Positions 1 to 52,699 of a stretch of DNA of 64,000 nt are shown here, one piece after another; positions within the stretch are counted from its first letter, which is position 1, and each line of letters opens with the position of its first letter. The position numbers and the translations under genes were made by a program. This DNA is from Meandrina meandrites. Its lineage: Eukaryota; Cnidaria; Anthozoa; Scleractinia; Meandrinidae. Location: positions 9,644,501 to 9,708,500 of the forward strand of contig OY855916.1 of the NCBI GenBank assembly GCA_963693305.1. The letters are read 5' to 3'. The notes under the pieces were generated by a model. That model made no database searches. It worked only from the letters and a program-made list of their open reading frames with translations, and had not been told where the DNA came from.

Positions 1-891
1 TGGATACCCATGTAATCAGACTAAAACGGTATGTTTAATTGGCATGTATTGGAAAGCTTTAGAAACCTTACAAAGTGTTTTATTTATTTATTTTTTTTAT
101 TCTAACATATATTATAAGGACTTTCTTAAAGCGTTAGCATTTATTAAATGCTGGAGTTGGGGTTCTAATGGCATTTATTGGAGAGGTTATTTAAAGTCAT
201 TGCTTGAATTTTTTTTTTTTTTTTAGACATGTCCATGGAAATAATTTATTCTTTTTTTGTGTGTTTATGAGACGCTTTGGTATATGACATAGATTGTATA
301 CTGACATATAAAATAGATCGACGTTTTTCGAGTCTTAAATAGCGAGTAGATGCTTTCCGTTTTAATTAAAAATGGCAAAGATCTCTGGCTTTAAGAAATG
401 TGTTCAGATAGGAAAATGTAGATATTTTGTGGAAAAGGATGTTAGGGATTCAACCCTCACTGCGCATTACTACTTGTATAGTTCAGAAATGTGATAATAC
501 GGAATACGCAAAAGTACGATTTTTTTTAATCCCCCGTGGCAGCCCACTTCGCACTGGGCATGCCCTTATCGCGGTGGTGACGCTCGCTAGCATGTCTTGA
601 TGATTCCAGTAGCTATACTGGCTTGGGCTGCTGCCACTTGTCAATACGAAAAGATCTGACAAAGGACAGCCCCTGGCCCTCCAGGTCGGGGCTTGAGGGT
701 AGGCCACGATCACTCCACTCCCATAAAAATTCAAACTATTACAGAAACCCTTCAAAAAGGAGGGCTTTTGCTCCACAAGACTTGAAGAGGCCTAACTGAA
801 TAAATGGAGAAAAAAAAATGCGAAATACATCGCCGAGAACGCTGTTACAAGAGATATCTGAACAACTTTTTATTTATTGTTTTCCCTGCAG
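1..891 (+). other. Intron of gene 1 (5' end outside window)
   Basis: No exon is seen. A GC-richer patch at about 515-735 reads on the minus strand into an A-rich tail (520-526). This would fit the 3' end of a short retroelement, but I do not recognise the family. Confidence 0.4.
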
Positions 892-40313
<39,422 letters not shown>

Positions 40314-40455
40314 CTTTTAAAGAAGAAAACTTGGAATTAGTTATTTGGGGAAGGGCTTAATATGCCATTGAAGTTTAACAGGGGATTTCATGGGGAGTTG
40401 TTGGACCTGTATCAAACATATCGACAATAAATGGAAGTTCATCTGAATATAATAT
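40314..40455 (+). other. 3' UTR and poly(A) signal of gene 1
   Basis: AATAAA lies at 40426-40431, about 115 bases after the stop, followed by T-rich sequence. Cleavage near 40445-40460 is inferred. Confidence 0.55.
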
Positions 40456-40671
40456 TTTGCATTTTGTATATTTATTTATTGCGAGTCCCGCTAAGTTTCA
40501 TACACTTTATCTAATTGCTTCTCTAGATTTCTATTCAGTGATATCTGCCAGTCATACGCCAACAATTCCATTCGTTACGGACAAATTAAAAATTTTTATA
40601 TTGGAAAATAACGAATGACTCAGAGGTGCAGCCACGAGTGAAATGTTGGGGCTCAGCCGTTTTCCAAACCA

Positions 40672-40747
40672 GTGCAAAAAGTGAAATTGGCAGTGCAGAA
40701 AGTGAAATTGGCAGTGCAAAACGTGAAATTAGCAGTGCAAAATGGTG
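40672..40747 (+). repeat. Minisatellite, GTGAAATTGGCAGTGCAAAA unit
   Basis: About 3.5 tandem units of 21-23 bases downstream of gene 1. Confidence 0.85.
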
Positions 40748-41686
40748 AAATTGAAAATGATTGACATTGACGGCAGCTTCATGCAAAATCCATCTCGGGC
40801 AAACAAAATGGCGGACAAAAGTGAGACAATGTTGTTTGAACTTTTTAACGCAATTTTAATGACAAGCTTGAAAATAACGCAAAGTAAAGTAGAGCACAAA
40901 AAAAATTACCAATTGTCGAGAGGTGTGAAAGACGAGGAATACTCACAAAAGCAATGAGGACAAAACATAAACTTGAAATTAAACTCAGGCCGACGGCCAA
41001 TTACGCTAATAGCGGCACAATCCTCGCCGAAACATATACTCTGAATATACTTCACTTCTCTGAAGAGAAACGCGAAGAAGTACTAACCAGACTGCCTAGG
41101 AACAGACTACTTCTTAGTTTTGAAGACGAGAGAAGCAAGCATTCTATTTTTTCAAGAGAGAAATCTTAGAAATTAGGTAAGCTTAGCTAAATGTTTGCAG
41201 CTGTTGTTAAAGCTCGCTCAATAACAAAAGGCGCCAAAGGTGGTATTAAGAGGCAAATCTAACCTGCAGAACGTCCAGTAAAATCAGCAAGCAACACAGA
41301 GTTGTAGCGGGATGCTCTCCTGCACTGAGAAGATCCGTTCGGTGGATCAGTATTTCGATATTCTGTCAGAGCATCATGTGCTGAAGGTTGTTTTCGGCTC
41401 GACCGTACACAAACACGGCACAGAGTTACCACCGAAAAGAACGACAGCAGAACCTTAGCCGCTTAGGAAAATTTCCCCTTGCTTTGCTATTCCAGTTCTT
41501 CAAATTAAACGGCGAGAAAACTTTTTTGAAGTAAAAACTTTTCATGCAGCACTTTCAGAGAGTGCATGAATTGAATTTTTACGCATGAATTCACACGTCA
41601 AATTTTACAGCCAGGCGCCGGCACATGAACTTGTCACGAAAATTACCAAAGCGTGACAGAAATGTTTGCTTGTATATTATTAACAA

Positions 41687-41694
41687 GTAATCAC

Positions 41695-41731
<37 letters not shown>

Positions 41732-41793
41732 TCGTAAATTTTTCAAAGACTGCAAATTGCACTCGCCCTACGGGCTCGTGCAATTTTGTTAGC

Positions 41794-41824
<31 letters not shown>

Positions 41825-41852
41825 TAAATTGCACTCGAAATCATGTGATTAC
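41687..41852. repeat. Foldback element, GTAATCAC family (copy 2)
   Basis: GTAATCAC and GTGATTAC edges, complementary AAATTTTTCAAAG / CTTTGAAAAATTT arms and centre CGCCCTACGGGCTCG. Related to 36060-36211. Confidence 0.85.
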
Positions 41853-42870
41853 TGGTACAAATTCGTTGTTGTTGTTGCCCCCTTGCTGCCTTGTAATAAA
41901 TGCTTCACTGACCAAGCTTGTTCAAACAAGATTACGAGATATTGCGTGTATATGGACCGCGAATTGGTGGCTGGTTGTTATACTCACATTTAGCCTTTTT
42001 AAACATAATAATTCAATGTGGAAACTAAAGCCAAACTGTGGTGGCAATCAACGGAATCGTTTTCTACCAAACTTTTCGAATAATACGGCGTCTTAAATTT
42101 CATGGTCCAATCAGTCAGTTCTTGTTTAACATACAAACGGTGCATTCTCGCCCCCATAGTCCATTAGGGTTCCCTTAGCCGGTGGTACCCTCGCACGAGA
42201 AGGGCTCTTTGAAATAAGATTTTAAATCAATTCGAGTTTTTTTTTTTCTTTTTTTTTTTCAATGGCTCTTTGAAAACAAAAGCCTCTTGAATTGAACTAA
42301 AAAAAACGCCATGACGTCCTTCACAGAATATAAAAACATTGCGACGGCATACATGAAGAACAGAAATCCCAGAATCTATGATTGGAAATCCTTTGTCTCC
42401 AGAGCCTTTCGTTTTTCGTACGAAGGCCCCGCCGGCTAAGAGAAGCGAAAAGGGAACGCGCAAATCAACGCGTATATGACAGATTCGTTCAATGAAAAAG
42501 AAAATGTTATGTCCCACTTTTTTTGCACATTTACTGGTGGATGACCTTAGCCCTGACAGTAACCCTTACAGTTAGCCTAAACCATAACCTTACCCTAGTT
42601 GGGTAGTATTTTTTTTTTCGTGCCCCGTAGGGGCGAAGAAAAATACAAACAGGGAAGATTCCATAGCCGAAATAAATCTTCTACTCAAATAGCAAAAATT
42701 CCGCTGACAGTCTTGTGCCTTACCCTGGCAGAAAAAAGAAATGACTTGAGCTCGCGATCTGATGGAGAACCATTACCTTATCAGCGTTCAACTTAAAAAA
42801 AATACAAGTGACTCCGATGAGCTCTACACCTGAGATCGCCATATGGTCTTGTGATCCTTATCAACGGATG

Positions 42871-42904
<34 letters not shown>

Positions 42905-43782
42905 GAATGTGCAATATCAAAGATGTTAGCGGATAAGGGAAGGTATGGCCGCCCAATTGTCTACCATTTTGCGCGACGTCGTACCTATGTACATACATAT
43001 ACGGTGCAAGGCCCGTGGACCATGCCGCTAGCCACAATGACCATGAAAAAATCAAATGCATGGTTTCCTATTTCTGTGCATGCATGATTCTTCCAATTTT
43101 ATGGTTATGGGATTCCGATCTGCGACCCTATGACTTCCTATAACTATTTTCCCAAAAAGTAGTTTATCCACACAAGCAAGTGACGATTTGTTTAAATTCT
43201 TATTGCAGAAATGGCTAACAGAATACGTAACTTCTTGAGTTTCTAACGAGCATAGATTAAGATTACATTACATGATTACATGGGTGTTCTAAGACGAGCA
43301 CGAAAACAACCAATTGGTTTAAGATATCTTGAGAGTAAACTGACAATACATTTTACCCTAGATTCAAGAAACAATAAACACAGTAATGGTCCGAATAGTC
43401 GGCAATAGTTCCTGTTTATGCAAACGTTTCCTTAAGCAAAAAGTGATTGAATGATTTTTTTTGCAGAAACGAAGCTTTATTGTATTCTTTACCTGTTAAT
43501 GAAAGTAATACGCTCATTATTGTTTGCACTGTCACTGAAGTTGAAAGTGTTCTTGCAATAAATGTATACCGGTGAGGACAAATGTTCGTATTTATATTGG
43601 CAGCGTTACAATTTACGTTACAAGTATGACTTGTTAAAACCTGGTGCTTATATGACTTATATGAATATTTATCTTCCAATTGGACTTATGACGTTATTTT
43701 TGTTTGATACAGTGTGGGAAATAAGGGTCTTTAGTATATACCAAACCAGTGAATAGTGCTTTTCGCGCGCGCTGATTGGCTA

Positions 43783-43820
43783 GCTCGGAGGTGAATAGCA
43801 AGTACTATTCACCTCCGAGC
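43783..43820. repeat. Perfect 16-bp-arm palindrome
   Basis: GCTCGGAGGTGAATAG, loop CAAGTA, CTATTCACCTCCGAGC. Probably the core of a foldback element. Confidence 0.9.
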
Positions 43821-44486
43821 AAAGTAAGATGACTTCTACGAGTAACTTCGGTTAAAAAAGCGGGTTTTGATCCATAAAAGAAGCCGCTGTACTTTAATGT
43901 GTTGTCAACTTTACCAGGTCAGAACAATACTAGGTTTAGCGATACGTAGCGATGTTTATTTAAAATGTTTTAAGCGTTTCCTTCAACAAAACGATTGATA
44001 AAATGTGGTACAAAATATTTTGTTTACCTTCGCCGCGTACACGTACGCAAAATTAAAACGTTTAAGTCTGAATTTTTTCCAAATATACACCGTCCAACTA
44101 AGGAAATTAAGTACATTTCCTACCTCTATCTCTGTTTTAAAGCCAGTAAATCCTTGCAGTTGTTTTGGTCGTGCTATAAACGATTTTGGCAAGTTGTTTT
44201 CGGCTCGGCCATATAAAGTCACGCTGGAGACTAAAATATTTAGGTTTGCACCGAAGATCAACTTCAATTGTGAACTGCTGTGGTTTTTCACTCCTCTTCC
44301 GCTGACTCTCCTCCAGTCAACTAGCTTAGCAGCCGCATTAAACTTCGATGAAATCCAGTCCACGTATTCTTGACATTCGCGGTCGTTCGCAGCATCTTGT
44401 CAACATAATTCAATGAACAGTTTTTGCAGCACGTTTCATGACTTCACGGACGTTTCCCAGGCTATAGTGACCGGCACAGGTTGTAT

Positions 44487-45101
44487 TCACGAGTAAATTA
44501 AAGACTTGTGTTCTTCCTTAAGATGTCGCCGGTTTCTGATGTAGGTTCTTGCGCCTTCCGTCTCGACCTCGTCTAATCTCGTGCCGACCTGACGGAGTTC
44601 GGTTGCAGGTCTCCACTCGTGGTCGCCCAATTTTGTCGGTTGAACCCGGACTCTAGTTCCTTCATCAAGGGGCGGAAGATCCTTCGCTTCTCAGTTGTAG
44701 AAACGCTGCTGTTTGGCCTTTCTCTGTGCGTCCTTTTCGCGGAAGTTTTCTACCACTTGTGGTCTAAGCAAATTTTCACACGTTGGCAAATCAGTTTTAG
44801 TTCTCCGGCTCATAAGCCTTTGTGCGGGGCTGGTTTCAAAATGTTCCTGTGGGGTGTTTTGCACCGTCAACAAAGCCAAGTATGGGTCCCCACCAGTCTT
44901 CTTGCTTACGCGGAGGATTCTTTTCGCCTGCTTCACAGCTGCCTCCACCTTGCCATTGGCTTGATGATGATAGGGACTGCCCATAACGTGTCTGATTCCA
45001 TAGCCGGAAACAAATTTATTGAATTCACGAGATGTGAATTGCGGTCCCTGGTCACTCACAACTTCGTAAGGAATCCCGTATCTGGCCACATGGGCTTTCA
45101 T
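44487..45101 (-). pseudogene. Ty3/gypsy-type integrase remnant
   Basis: The minus-strand frame carries VVSDQGPQFTSREF (second catalytic Asp) and YHHQANGKVEAAVKQ (catalytic Glu). Then, after a stop at 44691-44693, the same frame runs on to 44487 with the usual chromodomain-less C-terminal tail. The first catalytic Asp, protease and reverse transcriptase are absent, as are LTRs. It is an old truncated LTR-retroelement piece, not a host gene. Confidence 0.85.
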
Positions 45102-45121
45102 TTTTCGGATACCTCATGCGC

Positions 45122-45325
45122 GGTAAACAATTCGCAAAGTGCGTTAATTGCGCAGAAAATCACCTGTCGTACAGAGCTTCCCAAGAGGTACATTTTTGAA
45201 TTTTATCTGATCCAAATAAAACAGTAAACAATTCGCAAAGTGCGTTAATTGCGCAGAAAATCACCTGTCGTGCAGAGCTTCCCAAGAGTTACATTTTTGA
45301 ATTTTTATCTGATCCAAATGAAACA
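45122..45325 (+). repeat. Two-copy tandem repeat of about 101 bases
   Basis: GTAAACAATTCGCAAAGTGC through CATTTTTGAATTTTATCTG is directly repeated with few changes, immediately beyond the truncated integrase. Confidence 0.85.
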
Positions 45326-48300
45326 GTACGAGCAATATAAAAATTACAAAAACAATTTTGCAGAATAAAACCTAACGGTCGTGCTAAGATCTTTTATAAA
45401 AATTGTTGTTGAAAACTCCGTTCGGCAAAGGTGTTACCAGAAGCAGGATGCGAAACCCCAGCTTCGTGGCGTAACTTCTAACTAGAAATTATCCATATCA
45501 TTAAGTGTGCGTGCTCTCGGTATAAACATATCTCATGTGACGCCATTGCCACTAAGGAACCCTTTCTAATTTAAGATAGGTTTTCTCACCTTAGTGTGAG
45601 GTGTAAACTTGGAACAGAAGAAGTTAAACATCGTTGAAAAGCATCTGTAAATGCGGTCGGTAAAATGAGCAAAGCTTGACAAAAAAATGGACAGTAAATT
45701 ACAAGTGGATAGGAGAGCCCAAAGCATCAATTTCAAAAATAGCGCTTACGAAAAGTGGTTTCCAGTTTTTATGTGGACTTTCACACGAAGTGTGAAAATC
45801 CACATATTGCGATCGTGCAGTTTTCCCGATTGGGACGGCACTTTCCGTGATAACTCGTCTCAGCCCTTTCGGAAGCTTTCGAGGGTGTTCGGAGATTTTG
45901 GAGCCAAGAGTCAATGCAAAATTGGCGAGACGTCATAAAGAAAGAATCACACAAGCTAAATACTTGAATTTCTTTAATCGAAACCTAAAATTTGTCAAGT
46001 GCAGTACATCAACGAGCAGCGTCAAAGATGCCAGTGGTATACGGGCACATCAAAAGAAAAAAAGTGGTGACGGCTTTCATATTTGCACGGCGTTCGACTG
46101 AACTGCGGGCAAAGGTCACGCTATTTTTCACAGTTTTCGCGCTGTCTGTTGTGTTCGTCTGGACGTCAGTTGCTGTGTTCGCTTGATTCGCATATAACTG
46201 AAAATAGTTGAAAAGCATTATTTAGCAGATATCTGGATATTTGTTGTTTTGTTTCAGCTTTGCCACACAGAATCTTTAGAATGGAAGAATGGATACACAA
46301 CGAGTCAAAACAAAACAAGTTCACTAATCAAGTTGTTTTCCCGGGGATTTCCCGCAATTATTATTTTCTTGGATTTCTCCCAAGTTAAAAGTTAGTGTGA
46401 ATAGCATAAAACGTATTTTGAACCGAAAATTGTATGTATTGAAACCATGCGAAAACTAAATTATTGATTGAAAATGTGCCGTTCGCGAATCGCCGACTCC
46501 ACTCAAAAATTAATTCAAGAACGATGATAATTTTAGGTTGAAAAAAGTATTCATCTGTCTTCTTGTATCAAGAGATTATTAGTGAAATCTTGCTAAAAGG
46601 CGATAAAAGCCATTCCGGAAAAGTTGTATATAAAAACAACGCAATGAAAGAAAATGAGTTAATTGATCAGTTTAGCTGTTGTTTACACAAGCGTTCAGAT
46701 GAAATGTCAGGCAAACGAAGACAATCTACATACTTCGCAAAATATTTCTTTATGAATGGACTGAAATCAGTATCCCCGATTTCTAGTGGTAAGATTTTGT
46801 TTTTGTTTTTGTTCTTTCCTTCACGAGAGTAGAATAGTAGATCAAATTTTCCGACGAACATCCCCGTCCTTTTCATGTAACCATATAGAGATACTGTCGG
46901 GTCTTGTCCCAGGTTTTCCGCTTCTCTGACGCAGTTTAAATAAATTGGACTGCATTTCAATGTTTAAGGCGATCTTCAGGGTAAATTGCAAGGTGTGTTC
47001 CTCGAAACGAGAAGGAAGTTTTTCTTTCACGATCATAAGAAAACTTGATTGATAAGTTTTTTTTTATTATCTCGAGTTTCAAGTGACTCGAAAGTGACTG
47101 CCAACTCATAATTGACTGATACTTAGTCTTGCATACAGTCCAGCTCACAGAGCGCGAAGCGCGAGAGCGCCGGGGACTACTGCCAAACTGGAAACGAGAA
47201 GCAAACGACTTTAAGAAGGTCTAACCGATACTGTACATTGGCTCATTCAATCATTCATTATCAAAAACAAATGAAAGTCCACATATGTACGCATTGCGGA
47301 CCCACTTTTATTATCTTATTGTTATTATCGATACACGTGTGTACACAAACTTATATACGTTAGCAACGCAGTTGGAAATTGAAAATATGTCAAAAAGCAA
47401 AGATGCTCAAAAAATATGAATAAACGAAAGTTTTACCGACAAATAACCAAGCTACATAGTACAGTTTCGAGTAGAGCAGAACAATCAAGTAATTTACACA
47501 CATTTCTCCGAGGTAATAGTTTCCAAGAAACACAAGAACTGTGTATAGAACATCAAACAAGAGGAAGATATTACTTGATAACAAAATTAAGAGAGCGAGT
47601 CAGTAACGCTATTCATAACTTAATTTTATTTTGGGTATTTAAAAATTTCCCAAAATTATGTTTTAACGACGCAATGCTTATTTTCCAACACAACATCTAC
47701 GATTGTTCTCAATATTTTAAATGGTAATAAACATCGTAAGGAATGCATATATTGTGAAAGGTGAAATATGTTTCCATTTTTCTTATAAGAAAGCGTCTTT
47801 ATATCAATGACACCGAAATCGATGGACGATGAACAAAATGAATGGCGTACCAAGCTCAACAACTTATTGCCCGTTGTGTGGAATATTATTGAGCTAAACA
47901 ATTAAGTAAATGAGATTCAAACTAATTAAGGTGCAACCGATTTAAATTGCTCACCGTAAATTGAATGCTCCCAAAATGTATTTCATATACTCTGCCTTCT
48001 TATGCAAAACAAAGACACTAGGCAATTAGAAGCATTTCAGTTTTCCCCTCAGTATAATGCTAATCAATAGCTACTGGTACCATTTGATTCTCTTCAAACG
48101 TGTTCTTGTGGACATTTAAGTATATTATTAACAATATTGAAATTCTACTAACAATAATGAAATTGCACTGCTATGTGGAGGGGTTTTCTTTAATCCCAAC
48201 ACTGTACATGTAGTTACCTAACCTAGAACTGATGTACTTTAGAAGCATGTCTGATTATTGAGACATTGTTATAATTGTTACCATTCTAAGTGTCAAGCCG

Positions 48301-48800
48301 GCATATGCTAACCTAAGGATTTTGTTTTTCGTTCTTCGTTCTTACTGGTTTTAAAATTCTGATCTGTTAATTCAACAGGCTCAGACCATCATATCTAAGT
48401 CTGATTTTCTTGAAGCAAATAAATCATGAAAGGGAATAACGTTAGTCCCATAGACTCACATGGTCAGCTTTCCCGGTAGAGTGAAGATTTTCAGATAACA
48501 TAGCTGTGATTCAAGGCGACGAAAATAAATTTAACGAGTCTAGCTATAACCCAAAATAGCCAAACGCACAAGAATTCCACTCTCTGACTGGAATCTACCT
48601 TGACGCACTAAGGGCAACTGCCAGTATGAGAAAAACAGCCGTATTTTAACCAGGTAAATAATGAATATTTTTTACTTTACCCAACTGGTACTCCCAATCA
48701 TAGCGGAGCTCCCGCGGGCACCAAAGGCGCCCGCGGGCGGAGCTCCATACCCATAGAAATTGGTAAACCCATCAAGGCAAGAAAATTTGGTGGTCGCCCG
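45326..48800. other. Intergenic sequence without recognised genes
   Basis: AT-rich, with many short open frames on both strands and no domain, RNA gene or clear repeat that I can name. A GC-rich palindromic patch (GAGCTCCCGCGGGC/GCCCGCGGGCGGAGCTC) lies at 48706-48746. Confidence 0.45.
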
Positions 48801-48830
48801 CGTACGTACGTACGTACGTACGTACGTACG
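48801..48830 (+). repeat. (ACGT)n microsatellite
   Basis: CGTACGTACGTACG repeated for 30 bases. It is self-complementary. Confidence 0.95.
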
Positions 48831-48989
48831 CACGGATTAGGCCTGGGGACGAGTTTTTCTTTGTCCTTGATTTGGAGTCTTTCTTACGCAAAAGTAACAC
48901 AAAAACATTTTTTGGTTTGTTGAGAGTTAACTTAAATGTCATAGAAACTTGTAAGAACACTGTATTGCTTCAGCGTGTTTTTTTTTCTC

Positions 48990-51600
48990 ATGTTTTCTCA
49001 TGATCTGGACATTTCATTTCAACTTAAACGAAGCGGTTGTATGAAAAGGCGGCAAATAGTTGGTACGTTGTTCACTTTTTAACCTGAATGAAAGACGCGA
49101 AGAAAGATCAAAGCATGCTGGAAAACATAGTTCTTCGTGAATATTTCTCACTCTATTTACTCGTCTACATCATGAAAACTCATGCCAAATGATTTAGGAC
49201 AACCTCTTAACGGGAAGATCCGAAATAATTGCCGACTTCAACATTATATACATCGGACAACACCGAGAGTTGAAGCACTGCGACTAACCAAGGCTGAAGA
49301 ATTAATTGAGCTGACATTGAGCTAAAATAAAAGTGAGCTCAGAGCCGGTGAAGTTCACTAAGTGATGGATGAAAGACTGTTAACAGCTACACCGAAAGGA
49401 AAGAGAGATCAATCTTCGCTGATAATTCAAAACATGTAACTTATATGTCGCTGGTGTTGGAGTAAGCCGTACAACGAGTGGCGTTTTCGTTTCCGATATT
49501 ATTGTGCTGGTTTGAAATTTTTGCCCTGCAGAATTTACAAGCCTTCTCCAAACTTGAGGTAACAAACGTAAATGTATATATGCACTAAGCATAAGTTTGA
49601 TTTTATTGTGAGAATCTGTTTATACTAAACTTCATTTATGAACGAATTTGAAGTAGTGTCGGTTTTCAGATCTTCCCGTAAATATAATGCTGCTTACAAA
49701 CCTGTTCATATTTGTACATTTTATACAGAAATTGTTTATTAAATATTTCATCGTTTAGGTTAATTGTTTTGTGCTTTAGTTAGTGGAGTTAACTGTGATG
49801 TTCATGATTGACCATGATTGGATTTTGATAACAATATCAAATTATTAAGTTTCACTGATCAAAATCACGATTTCGCTTTATAAATTAATATATATATTTA
49901 GGCAGGCCTAAAAGCGGAGCTCCTATTTATTATTATTATTTTTTTTTTTGCTTGAGTTTGCACTGTTTCCCAATTAATACGTAGCCACACTATTTCTAAG
50001 CGTATACGGTTGCCCATATAGGTACATGTCGCTGCACTTTATTGGGTTCCTCCAGAAACTCATATAAGGAGTTTCTGGTTCCTCATGCACGTATGCACGT
50101 AGGCGCACACATCAAATTTTCGTTAAGACTTTTCATAACTCTAAGGGTTATAAGGCGAAGAAATTTGTTTTGATTTACTTCAAAACAGTCAAGGCAAAAG
50201 TTCAACTCAATGCACTGAACAAAGTGAATTCGCGGCTAAACAAAATGAACTCACGCCACAACAAAGAAAATCACAACGGCAAAACTGACTCAGCAAATTC
50301 ATTGGGAGCCGGTTTAAGTCATTTTTGAGCAGTTTTTTGTGTGTAAGAATTGTGACAGTTTGTGATTTAGGAAGTGGTGCTCGCTGTCTAATAAGCTTAC
50401 AATGTAGTTTTGAACCATCTTGGTTTCGTTGCATGATTACTACGCTGCATTTTTTATCGTACACATTGCTAAATACCCTAGAGAATTTTATGCACAGAAG
50501 TGAATGAATTTCCTTCGTCTCCAACAGGCAAATGTGCGTTAGGAAAAGTCTGAACTCACTCACTCAAACACAGGCAACTCGCAATATAAAAACCGGCGTA
50601 AATACTCGTTTACGAATCTAAACATTTATCACGCGTACGAGATTTCAACACACTCACCAAAATGACAAAAATGCAAGCGAGTGAAATAGAGCAGTTGGAT
50701 AATAAATCGTTTCATCGTTGGTGTGAAGTATCGTTGCCGAAGGTTTACTGGTGTTATGCTTTGATGAAACTCACAGTTAACTCCACTAACTAAAAAAACA
50801 CAATATTTGAAACGAAACATTTAATAGGCAAAAGTTCTCAAAGTGATTAAAGCTAAGAGGTTTGAAAGCAGCCGTTTTAACGAAATTTAAACTTATAATT
50901 GACGGGAAGATCTGAAAACCGACACAGCATCGAATTCGCTCATAAATGAAGTATAAATAGATTCTCATAACAAAATGTATACATTTACGTTTGTTACCTC
51001 ATATTTTGAGAAGGCTTGTAAATTCTGCAGGGCAAAGCTTTCAAACCAGCCAAATGACATCGGAGACGAAGCAACGAAAACGGTACTAGTTTCGTCCAAT
51101 GTTCGTAATAATCTCACACCACGGACATATACATTGACATATACATATAATTTGAATTATCAGCGAAGATCAATATCTTTCTTCCTTTCGGTGTAGCTTT
51201 TAACAGTCTTTTATCCGTCACTCTTGTCATGACCGGCTCTGAGCACACTTGTAAAATTAGTTCAGTTAATTTTCCAATCTTGGTCAGCCGCAGGAACCGA
51301 AGAAAGTGCTTCAACTCTCGCTGTTTTTGACTCGTACTCCGATATATCATGTTCAGGTCAAAAATTATTTCGGATCTTCCCGTTAAGAGGTTATCCTAAA
51401 TCACTTGGCATAAGTTTCCATGCTGTAGATAAGTAAATAAAGCGAGAAATATTCACGAAGATCTATGACCTCCAGCACGCTTTCTTCCCGTCTTTCAATT
51501 CAGCAGTGAACAACGTGCAAGAGTTTGCCGCCTTTTCATACAATTGCTTCGTTTAAGATGAAATGAAATGTCCAGATCATTTTTTTAACATGAGAAAAAA
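48990..51600. repeat. Long inverted repeat (arms about 48990-49810 and 50760-51600)
   Basis: Matching arms include GATCTGGACATTTCATTTCA (49003) against its near complement at 51560-51580, TTAACGGGAAGATCCGAAAT (49208) against 51365-51390, and TCGGTTTTCAGATCTTCCCG (49659) against 50907-50927. The arms are diverged but collinear over hundreds of bases. The spacer contains copy 2 of the GGCCTAAAAGCGGAGCTCC family. Confidence 0.75.
49897..50960 (+). repeat. Dispersed repeat family, copy 2
   Basis: It begins ATTTAGGCAGGCCTAAAAGC and shares the internal blocks of copy 1 (36481), including CACTTTATTGGGTTCCTC and TTGATTTACTTCAAAACAGT. It sits in and beside the long inverted repeat. Confidence 0.7.
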
Positions 51601-51613
51601 AACTTTTTAAAAT

Positions 51614-52140
51614 AGATTTAGCCGAGCCTAAAAGCTGAGCTCATCGGGTATTAACTTTGCCCTTTATTTAAATCTGAATTAACGCGATGATCAAAAAATT
51701 TGTAAAAAACTAGGACTTGAGCCCGCGATCAACTAGACAACCATCATCTGGCCAGCGGTCAACTTCGCGAAAACACGTGAACTCGATGTGCTCCAGATGT
51801 GAGCCCGCGATATGGCCACGTGATACTGGTCAGCGGATACCTTGTTTTGACAGCTGTCAATTGATCATAACATGTTGTAGGCTCTGTTTACGTACGTAAG
51901 TACTTTAGGGATAAGTAGAGATGTGCCGTGTAGCTCCTTATCTCCCACAGCCTATTCTCCTCCCCCCACCCCCGGTCGGGCTGCCTTAGGACTCCACTCC
52001 CCCTCCCCGAGAGTCTGTACGGGCGGGCGGGCGGGCGGGTGGGCGTACGCTGACGTCATAACCAAAATTTCTTGCATCGATAGGTTACCAAAATTCCTTA
52101 CCCATGGTGCTCCGCTGGCGCGCTTCGCGCGCCGGAGCTC
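51614..52140. repeat. Repeat-derived segment with (GGGC)n
   Basis: It opens with a diverged copy of the family end (GATTTAGCCGAGCCTAAAAG) and contains a (GGGC)n array at about 52019-52040. Its right part resembles, inverted, the 48740-48805 segment. No gene. Confidence 0.5.
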
Positions 52141-52311
52141 CGCTACTACAAGTACAGAAAAAATCCTGCGAAACAAACGAGTAAAACTACTCAGCGATAC
52201 TGCACACCAATATATATTTAAGCAATCTATTATCAAACCGCTCTTTTTTATACTCGCTTGCATTTGTTTTGTTTCTCTTATCAGCGAGGGTGTTGAGATC
52301 GTAAACCAATA

Positions 52312-52677
52312 GGGAGCTTAAGCAAACTACGAGGGCAACGGCAACAAGAACGTCACCAAACAAAAGGTTTAATGAGCAGAACAATAGCTCTGCACGTGCG
52401 TTTGAAATCTTGATACATTTCCTAGCCGTTCTCTGCAAAACAACAACGTGAAATGACCCAATTCTGCGTATTCTGGACAACGTGAACCACGACGGCAAAT
52501 TTTTGATTGTTCTATTTGGAGTTGAACGCTCTCTTTACACATTTAGCTTGAGCCAGTTCTTAAACCGACAGATACGCTGAATACATCTGAATAATCGCGA
52601 GATTCTAGAGCAAAATATAAATTCCTTTTTCACCGGGCGTTGTCCTCGGCGTCGCCGTCGTCATTGCTTAAGCTCCC
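52312..52677 (+). mobile_element. MITE, GGGAGCTTAAGCA ends, TA target duplication (copy 2)
   Basis: Ends GGGAGCTTAAGCA and TGCTTAAGCTCCC, flanked by TA on both sides. The interior matches the MITE at 14535 (AAGAACGTCACCAAACAAAA; CTGCAAAACAACAACGTGAA). Non-coding. Confidence 0.8.
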
Positions 52678-52699
52678 TAATATTTCGCCGATTTCGTTG

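Larger units (their letters stand above)
40456..43782. other. Intergenic sequence after gene 1
   Basis: No host gene recognised. It contains the minisatellite and foldback listed separately. Short open frames here have no domain I recognise. Confidence 0.5.

Noticed and set aside
43983..44373. Overlapping 126- and 122-residue open frames on opposite strands
   Set aside because: No recognisable domain, start context or splice structure; coding cannot be supported.
44619..45227. 202-residue plus-strand open frame
   Set aside because: It lies opposite the integrase remnant, which carries the recognisable catalytic motifs.
51923..52312. 129-residue proline/glycine-rich open frame
   Set aside because: It crosses a (GGGC)n array and repeat-derived sequence, with no domain.
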